NCBI GenBank assembly: GCA_947258895.1
Contig: CAMYKE010000003.1
Location: 1-20,527 of the forward strand
Length of the DNA: 20,527 bases
Direction of reading: 5' to 3'
DNA from: an uncultured Pseudomonadales bacterium
GTDB lineage: Bacteria; Pseudomonadota; Gammaproteobacteria; Pseudomonadales; IMCC2047
The notes under the pieces are model-generated. The model made no database searches, had not been told where the DNA came from, and worked only from the letters and a program-made list of their open reading frames with translations. Position 1 is the stretch's first letter, and every line of letters begins with the position of its first letter. Shown piece after piece: positions 15,623 through 20,527 of this stretch. The position numbers and the translations under genes were made by a program.

Positions 15623-15970
15623 TCAGGCCACCAGCAGATCGATCAGCGCTGCATAGCAGAAGTAGATCGAGAGAAAAAAGCAAACCACGTCAACCAGGTT
15701 GAGCGCGAGTTGCAGGAGCGCGGCCACGATCCCGACATCCACGATGTCATAGCGCAAGTCGTAAATATCCAGCAATACATCCGAGAAGTGGTAGCTGTCG
15801 CCATCGGAATAGCTGTGCAAGCTGAAGAAAAATAGTAATTGCCACATCAGGAAAATTACAAACACCGCGTCCACCAGCGGCAGTACCCTGCTGAACAGCG
15901 GGTCCGGATGAGTGAAATCCGTGAAGTGCAGCGACAGGGTGCCGAGCACGTAAATGCCGGTTCTAAGCAT
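15623..15970 (-). CDS. Small integral membrane protein, unrecognised
   Basis: This encodes 115 residues, very hydrophobic and aromatic. Hydrophobic segments are about 4-14, 30-50 (AVFVIFLMWQLLFFFSL) and 76-115 (two helices: VGIVAALLQLALNLVDVV and FFLSIYFCYAALIDLL). An acidic loop (DIYDLRYDIVD) lies between. The ATG (complement of 15968-15970) has GGAG about 11 bases upstream; a longer form starting near 16009 is possible. It converges on serC with a 46-base gap and no visible terminator. I do not recognise the family. Hydrophobic pattern and ribosome site suggest a real gene. Confidence 0.65.
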   Translation of the reverse strand: MLRTGIYVLGTLSLHFTDFTHPDPLFSRVLPLVDAVFVIFLMWQLLFFFSLHSYSDGDSYHFSDVLLDIYDLRYDIVDVGIVAALLQLALNLVDVVCFFLSIYFCYAALIDLLVA

Positions 15971-15989
15971 GGCAGATCGGACTCCGGGA

Positions 15990-16012
15990 GCGTTGCGACG
16001 AACTCGCAACGC
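15990..16012. repeat. Perfect 9-bp inverted repeat in the leader of the small membrane gene
   Basis: GCGTTGCGA (15990-15998) and TCGCAACGC (16004-16012) flank a 5-base centre. It lies 20-42 bases upstream of the minus-strand start at 15970. It may be an operator or an RNA hairpin near the ribosome site. Its core GCGTTGCGACG recurs at 13133-13143 in another gap. Confidence 0.6.
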
Positions 16013-16062
16013 GGGGAGGGTGTATGCTCGGTGTGTAAACAGGCAGCATCGGCATCGTTACT

Positions 16063-16094
16063 TTGACAGTAGGTATTAGTATAGCTGCTAAAAT
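16063..16094 (+). promoter_or_regulatory. Putative promoter of the lemA-M48 pair
   Basis: A perfect -35 box TTGACA (16063-16068) is followed by an extended -10, TGCTAAAAT (16086-16094). The 20-base spacer is longer than the ideal 17, but the extended -10 TG could compensate. It would leave a leader of about 105 bases before lemA. The other parts of 16013-16205 show no gene. Confidence 0.5.
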
Positions 16095-16205
16095 TTGCTG
16101 TGAGCTTTTACAAATCCCGGATTATTGGCCACACTACTGCACAGTGCACCGGTTGCGGATTGCCGGTAGCTGTGCCGGCCTGTTTATTAATCGAAAGGAA
16201 AACAC

Positions 16206-16802
16206 ATGGATATCAAATCACTCATTCTATGGGTCGTAGTTGCGGTCTTCCTGTTCTACGCGATCAATATCTACAACACCCTGGTGAGTCTGAAAAACCG
16301 CTACCAGAATGCGTTCTCCCAGATCGAGGTACAGCTAAAACGTCGTTATGATTTGATTCCCAACCTGGTCGAAACCGCCAGGGGATACCTGAAACATGAG
16401 CGGGAAACCCTCGAAGCCGTCATCAAGGCGCGTAACCAGGCGCTCGCGGGTCTCGAGGCAGCGGCGGCCGATCCCTCCAGTGCCGTGGCCATGGGTGAAC
16501 TGGCTGGAGCCGAAACTGCCCTCGCGAGTGCGCTGGGCAAGTTAAGTGTGGTCGTCGAGGCCTATCCCGAGCTCAAGGCCAACGAAAACATGATGCAATT
16601 GTCGGAGGAGCTCACCAGCACTGAAAATCGCGTCGCATTTGCGCGCCAGTCGTTTAACGATTCTGTCATGGCGTACAACACCTACCGTCAAAGTTTTCCG
16701 AACAATTTCCTGGCGCCCACGTTCGGCCACCGCAGCGATGCAACTCTGCTGGAGTTCGCGGATAGCGAACAGATCCAGGTTGCTCCGGAGGTCAAGTTCT
16801 AG
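16206..16802 (+). CDS. lemA: LemA family membrane protein
   Basis: This encodes 198 residues: one N-terminal membrane helix (about 5-20, LILWVVVAVFLFYAI), then a long helical bundle outside the membrane. Family signatures are YNTLVSLKNRYQNAFSQIEVQLKRRYDLIPNLVETARGY (about 23-61), AYPELKANENMM (about 118-129) and TENRVAFARQSFNDSVMAYNTY. LemA proteins have no established enzymatic role but are often found beside M48 or HtpX-like peptidases, as here. AAGGA precedes the ATG. The peptidase gene follows after 124 bases, a gap containing only a short inverted repeat (TAGTAC/GTACTA) spanning the stop codon. Confidence 0.95.
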   Translation: MDIKSLILWVVVAVFLFYAINIYNTLVSLKNRYQNAFSQIEVQLKRRYDLIPNLVETARGYLKHERETLEAVIKARNQALAGLEAAAADPSSAVAMGELAGAETALASALGKLSVVVEAYPELKANENMMQLSEELTSTENRVAFARQSFNDSVMAYNTYRQSFPNNFLAPTFGHRSDATLLEFADSEQIQVAPEVKF

Positions 16803-16926
16803 TACCCCGTCCAAGAAGTACTAACCGGCGGCAGTCTCATTTGGAGCGCGGTTTTCGCGGCGAATCGGCGGAAAGTTTGGCCGTCAGCGCCAGACCGTGA
16901 CCGGCGCGGCGGGCCAAGGGCGACCT

Positions 16927-18891
16927 ATGAATTTTTTTGAACACCAGGACCGGGCGCGACGCAATACCACAGTACTGGTGGTGCTGTTTTTGCTGGCGGT
17001 CCTGTGCCTGATCGGCTTGACCTATGCATTGGTTGCAGGTGTGCTGGCGTACCTGAACCAGGGCGCAACGGGCAGTCCCCAGGCCATCGCCGCCAGCTTC
17101 AGCTTGCCTGTCCTGGTATATATCGCACTGGGCATTCTCGCGATCGTCATCCTTGCCAGCCTCTACAAGTTTGCCCAGTTAGCGGGCGGCGGGCGTGCGG
17201 TAGCGGAAGCGCTAGGCGGGCGGCTGGTCAACATCAATACTCGCGATCATCATGAACGCAAACTGCTCAACGTCGTGGAGGAAATGGCGCTGGCATCCGG
17301 CGTCCCGGTGCCGCCTGTGTATGTGATTGAGGAGCAGGCGATTAATGCCTTTGCGGCCGGACACGAGCCGCGCGATGCGGTAATCGGGATTACCCGTGGC
17401 TGTATCGAGTTGCTGAATCGGGACGAGCTGCAGGGTGTGATCGCCCACGAATTCAGTCATATTTTTAATGGTGATATGCGACGGAACCTTAAGCTGATCG
17501 GCATATGGCATGGCATCCTGGTGCTGGGCATCGCAGGCCATTACATCCTGCGCCTGACAGGGCGCAGCGGCTTCCGGGTACGTTCCGGAAAAAGGGGCGG
17601 CGCCTTGCCTTTGCTGGTGTTGGGTGGCGGGTTGATGGCGATCGGCTATCTTGGAACTTTTTTCGGTAACCTGATCAAGGCCGCGGTCAGCCGCCAGCGT
17701 GAGTTCCTGGCCGATGCCTCGGCCGTGCAGTTCACCCGCAATCCATCCGGTATCGCCGGGGCGCTGCAAAAGATTGGTGGCTGGAGCCTGGGTTCCACGC
17801 TGGCGACACCCCGCGCAGAAGAGCTGAGCCATCTGTTCTTCGGCCAGGCGCTGCAACCGCTGTGGTTTCGAATTCTTGCAACCCATCCGCCTTTGGAGGA
17901 CCGTATTCGGCGCATTCAACCGCACTGGGACGGCCGCTATCCTGCGGTCAGCAGGGCACTCCTGGATGCGGTGGCTGATCCGCGCGCAGGCGGGACCAGC
18001 GATGCAGCCGGCGCCATTGCCGCGTTCGGCGTGGTGCCAACCGCCACGGAGCGGGGCATTCACCCGGGTGCGCTGGCAGAGGTGACAGCAACGCTGGTAA
18101 ATTCGGTTGGTGCGCCACAAACGGCCCACTTGTCGGCAGCGTCGCAGTTCCTGGCCCAGGTGCCCCCTGCGCTTACCCGGGCGGCACACGAACCATACGG
18201 AGCGCGGGCTTTGGTGTGCTGCCTGTTGCTCGATGACTCTGTGGAGGTTCGGGCGAGTCAGTGGCAGTGCCTGGCCCAGGCCGCGGAGCCGCAGATTTAT
18301 CAGCTTGCGCGGCAGCTTGATTCGCCATACACGCGAACGGCGGAGAATCGTTTACCCCTGCTAGATCTGTGCCTGCCCGCGCTGAAGCAACTGACAGCCG
18401 CCCAATATACCCCGTTCAGGGAAATTTTGGTAAAGCTGATCCATGCCGATGCCCGGGTGTCTGTTCGCGAGTGGGCATTGTTTCGCGTTGCAATGGCCAA
18501 TATCGAGCTCCGCGGGAAAAAGCCACTCAGACCGGAGATTCCGTCGCTGAAATACGTGGGCAGCGCGGTCGGTATCCTGCTCTCCGCTGTGGCTGGCAGT
18601 TGTGCGCGCGATGGCGAGCAGGCGGCAGCGGCCTTTGCGGCGGGGCGAGCGACCACCGGCTTGCGACGGCTGCGGTACACCGCGTTCGAACGGTTGCAGG
18701 TCGAGGAATTAGCCAGGGCGCTCAGCTTGTTGAGCCATCTGAAGCCGCTACAAAAGCCGAAATTGCTGAAGGCCATGTGTGCCAGCGCAGCCCATGATGG
18801 CGTCCTGGGGGCATTGGAAGTGGAGCTTATTCGTGCACTGGCAGACACCCTCGATTGCCCCATGCCGCCGCTTTTGAGTTCGCCGCAATAG
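16927..18891 (+). CDS. M48-family membrane metallopeptidase with TerB-like C-terminal extension
   Basis: This encodes 654 residues. Two N-terminal membrane helices (14-42 and 57-80) precede an HtpX/Ste24-like peptidase domain. The zinc motif HEFSH is at 174-178 and the third ligand is E259 (REFLADASAVQFTRNP, with D263). A further hydrophobic hairpin lies at about 193-208 and 224-250. After residue 330 an alpha-helical extension of some 320 residues follows. Its segments LVKLIHADARVSVREWALF and AMCASAAHDGVLGALEVELIRAL resemble the two acidic helices of TerB-like domains. HtpX is about 290 residues, so this is more than twice that length. M48 enzymes degrade damaged membrane proteins. The ATG at 16927 with AAGGG upstream fits best. 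It is probably expressed with lemA. Confidence 0.92.
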   Translation: MNFFEHQDRARRNTTVLVVLFLLAVLCLIGLTYALVAGVLAYLNQGATGSPQAIAASFSLPVLVYIALGILAIVILASLYKFAQLAGGGRAVAEALGGRLVNINTRDHHERKLLNVVEEMALASGVPVPPVYVIEEQAINAFAAGHEPRDAVIGITRGCIELLNRDELQGVIAHEFSHIFNGDMRRNLKLIGIWHGILVLGIAGHYILRLTGRSGFRVRSGKRGGALPLLVLGGGLMAIGYLGTFFGNLIKAAVSRQREFLADASAVQFTRNPSGIAGALQKIGGWSLGSTLATPRAEELSHLFFGQALQPLWFRILATHPPLEDRIRRIQPHWDGRYPAVSRALLDAVADPRAGGTSDAAGAIAAFGVVPTATERGIHPGALAEVTATLVNSVGAPQTAHLSAASQFLAQVPPALTRAAHEPYGARALVCCLLLDDSVEVRASQWQCLAQAAEPQIYQLARQLDSPYTRTAENRLPLLDLCLPALKQLTAAQYTPFREILVKLIHADARVSVREWALFRVAMANIELRGKKPLRPEIPSLKYVGSAVGILLSAVAGSCARDGEQAAAAFAAGRATTGLRRLRYTAFERLQVEELARALSLLSHLKPLQKPKLLKAMCASAAHDGVLGALEVELIRALADTLDCPMPPLLSSPQ

Positions 18892-18921
18892 CGAAGCAAC
18901 CAATCTGCAGTGTATCGCCCG

Positions 18922-18943
18922 TCGCTGGCGTTGCAACCAGCGA
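18922..18943. repeat. Inverted repeat downstream of the M48 peptidase gene
   Basis: TCGCTGG (18922-18928) pairs with CCAGCGA (18937-18943) around an 8-base loop, 31 bases after the peptidase stop codon. It lacks a T-run, so it is not a classical terminator; it may be a 3' mRNA-protecting hairpin. The rest of 18892-19105 holds a TTGACT (19020-19025) without a matching -10, and no gene. Confidence 0.4.
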
Positions 18944-19105
18944 GCGAGCCGCGCGAGTGTGCGTCCGCGGAGAGGCGAAAAACCCCGCATGCCCTGGTGG
19001 ACTGGAAATTCCCCGATTTTTGACTAGGCTTATCGAGTACCGGCCGGGATCGTCTGGAAGACTTTTCTGTCGATATGAAATAAGTCCATTGCATAGGGGG
19101 AAAGT

Positions 19106-20368
19106 ATGCGAAAAGCGGTACCCGCATGCTCGGTTGTCATTGGCCTGGCATTGCTCAACATGGCGCGTGCCGAGTCCGCTGCGAAGCTAACCGAGACCTT
19201 GCAGTCGGCGCACGCGCATTGCAAAACCGCCCACGTCCAGCGCGCAACAGACCTGCCGCAGGCAAAACAAACCTACGCTCACTATCTCGAGTTCAGGGGC
19301 CAGGCTGCGGAACTTGATCCAGCGCTTGACGCGTCCAAAGATCCCGCTGTTACCCGGGTTTTTGACTACTGTGAAACCGTGGGCCGGGATATTGCGCGAA
19401 GTGAAGCGCTGCCGGTTATCCAGCAAGGTATCGATGCCTGCGGCAAGGCCCGCGAATCGCTGCAAAGAGGCGACGTGGGTTCCGCCAGAAAAGCGCTGGC
19501 GCGCTTCGATAAACACAAAGAGCAGGCCGTAGCGCTTGCGCCTGCGGTGCTGGATGTATATTCGGTGATGGCCGGGGTGCGTCGCTGCGAGCGGCTGGCT
19601 ACAGAGATCGAATCTGCGTTCCAGCAGCAGCAAAAGGCCAGCCGGCAAGCGCAAAAAGCCACTTCCTACCTGCTGCAGGTGTTAACGAGCTGCGAGGCGC
19701 TCGAGTCGCCCGTTAGCGATCCTGACCTGGCAACGGTTACTGATCCTGCCGCCCGTGCCGTCAAGCTTGAGGGTGCCATCAGCTCATTGCAGGAACGATT
19801 AACAGCATCGCAGCAGGCCCTGGCCGAATACCCCGCGGATCAACCAGGCGACTCCTCGGTCCCGACGGAGGCGAGCGAACTCAGGAATTCAATCGACGTC
19901 TGTCATAGCAGAGTCAAATCCGTTATCACCGCTGCCGGCACCGACCTTGTGAAACTCAAAGATGAGCAGCAAAGGCGCGCGGCCGCAGAGGCGGAGGCGG
20001 CAAAGCAGGCAGCGGCGATCGCTGCGCGTAAAGCGGCCAGACTCGCGCGAGAAAACGAGACGCCAGAAGAGAAACGACAGCGGCTGGAAAGAAATGCAGC
20101 GTATTACACTCTGGTCAAGCGGGTGCCGCCCCAGTACCCGAAAAAAGCCCGTGGTCGTTCAAAAACCGGTTATGTCCTGGTGGAGTACAAGGTCGATCTG
20201 GATGGCGCCGTGATCGAGCCCGTCGTCATCGAATCCAAACCCAAAAAGACCTTCGACAACGCCGCGTTGGCGGCCGTAAAACAATGGCAGTACCAGCCAG
20301 AGTTCGCGGCAGACGCGCAACCCGAGATCGCGTTGATGCGCGCCCACTTGAGTTTCGTGTTCCAGTAA
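19106..20368 (+). CDS. Secreted TonB C-terminal-domain protein with Cys-paired helical repeats
   Basis: This encodes 420 residues. Residues 1-22 form a cleavable signal peptide ending MARA, with no lasting membrane anchor. Residues about 32-275 are helical and contain six Cys (39, 89, 112, 161, 196, 266) that fall into three successive pairs, suggesting three repeats of one hairpin unit. Residues 285-330 are an Ala/Lys/Glu/Arg-rich coiled coil like TolA. Residues about 333-420 are a TonB C-terminal domain (VPPQYPKKARGRSKTGYVLV, VDLDGAV, FDNAALAAVKQWQYQP). TonB domains contact outer-membrane proteins, but energising TonB needs a membrane helix with ExbB-ExbD, absent here. A periplasmic adaptor or enzyme-like role is inferred. 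The ATG is preceded by GGGGGAAAG. It appears to be a single-gene unit. Confidence 0.88.
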   Translation: MRKAVPACSVVIGLALLNMARAESAAKLTETLQSAHAHCKTAHVQRATDLPQAKQTYAHYLEFRGQAAELDPALDASKDPAVTRVFDYCETVGRDIARSEALPVIQQGIDACGKARESLQRGDVGSARKALARFDKHKEQAVALAPAVLDVYSVMAGVRRCERLATEIESAFQQQQKASRQAQKATSYLLQVLTSCEALESPVSDPDLATVTDPAARAVKLEGAISSLQERLTASQQALAEYPADQPGDSSVPTEASELRNSIDVCHSRVKSVITAAGTDLVKLKDEQQRRAAAEAEAAKQAAAIAARKAARLARENETPEEKRQRLERNAAYYTLVKRVPPQYPKKARGRSKTGYVLVEYKVDLDGAVIEPVVIESKPKKTFDNAALAAVKQWQYQPEFAADAQPEIALMRAHLSFVFQ

Positions 20369-20412
20369 TGCGGCATAGCACGAGCCACACTAAAAACAAT
20401 ATCTCCGGGTTT

Positions 20413-20527
20413 CTATAGCTTCTCATCGCGGGTAAAAACCCAATGCTGCGCGTCGCCCAGTTTGGCATTGAAGTTGTAACCCCCGCCATTGAAAGTCTTG
20501 ATATCGTCTGCACGGTCAATTCGCTGC
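20413..20527 (-). CDS. C-terminal fragment of an unidentified protein (5' end beyond window)
   Basis: Reading the minus strand from the window edge gives 37 residues before a TAG (complement of 20413-20415), including DDIKTFNGGGYNFNAKLGDAQ up to the end HWVFTRDEKL. The composition is that of a real protein end and the frame is open to the window edge. I do not recognise the family. It converges on the TonB-domain gene with a 44-base gap that has no clear terminator. Confidence 0.55.
   Translation of the reverse strand, partial: QRIDRADDIKTFNGGGYNFNAKLGDAQHWVFTRDEKL

Noticed and set aside
17212..18189. 325-codon open frame on the minus strand inside the M48 peptidase gene
   Set aside because: The plus strand encodes intact zinc motifs; the antisense product is Arg/Cys/Gln-rich without any domain.

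Overview
The window looks like chromosomal core DNA from a gammaproteobacterium. It carries close relatives of genes typical of that class: srkA/yihE, yqcC, pilU, sbcB, an ibpA-type heat-shock gene and a protease III (pitrilysin)-type peptidase. It is moderately GC-rich by eye and gene-dense. I see no tRNA, rRNA, insertion sequence, prophage, CRISPR array or obvious island. I cannot name a genus; an uncultured marine or environmental lineage would fit.

Layout, left to right. (1) Positions 1-1934, plus strand: the 3' end of a Pro-Glu-repeat/SPOR cell-division protein (DamX-like), the stress kinase srkA, and pterin-4a-carbinolamine dehydratase. (2) 2028-6040, plus strand: an orphan ParA-type ATPase followed 20 bases later by a YqcC-family protein, a membrane diguanylate cyclase with a TTG start, and the twitching-motility ATPase pilU, which has a long acidic C-terminal tail. 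(3) 6288-7750: exonuclease I (sbcB), whose N-terminal part is interrupted by a scrambled and frameshifted segment. It converges on a large M16 metallopeptidase lipoprotein on the minus strand (7745-10669), and the two stop codons lie in one shared palindrome. (4) 10891-12393, plus strand: a lipid A-type acyltransferase, then an IbpA-type small heat-shock gene. The heat-shock gene has a near-consensus sigma-32 promoter and a ROSE-type hairpin that would mask its ribosome-binding site, followed by a strong bidirectional terminator. (5) 12502-13108: a divergent pair of small genes, a zinc-ribbon CPXCG protein (minus) and an Arg-rich [DE]RR-repeat protein (plus). (6) 13273-15576: a serA-serC serine biosynthesis pair of a non-enteric type. 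(7) 15623-15970, minus strand: an unrecognised small membrane protein. (8) 16206-18891: a lemA plus M48 membrane metallopeptidase pair, the peptidase having a long TerB-like C-terminal extension. (9) 19106-20368: a secreted protein with three Cys-paired helical repeats, a coiled coil and a TonB C-terminal domain. (10) The window ends in the 3' tail of an unidentified minus-strand gene.

Functional themes are cell envelope and stress (SPOR protein, SrkA, acyltransferase, IbpA, M16 and M48 peptidases, TonB-like protein), surface motility and c-di-GMP (PilU, diguanylate cyclase), and serine biosynthesis. I do not see a compact new defence or mobile system. The most rewarding items are the ROSE-like thermometer stacked on a sigma-32 promoter, the scrambled sbcB N-terminus, and the three-repeat Cys-paired TonB-C protein.
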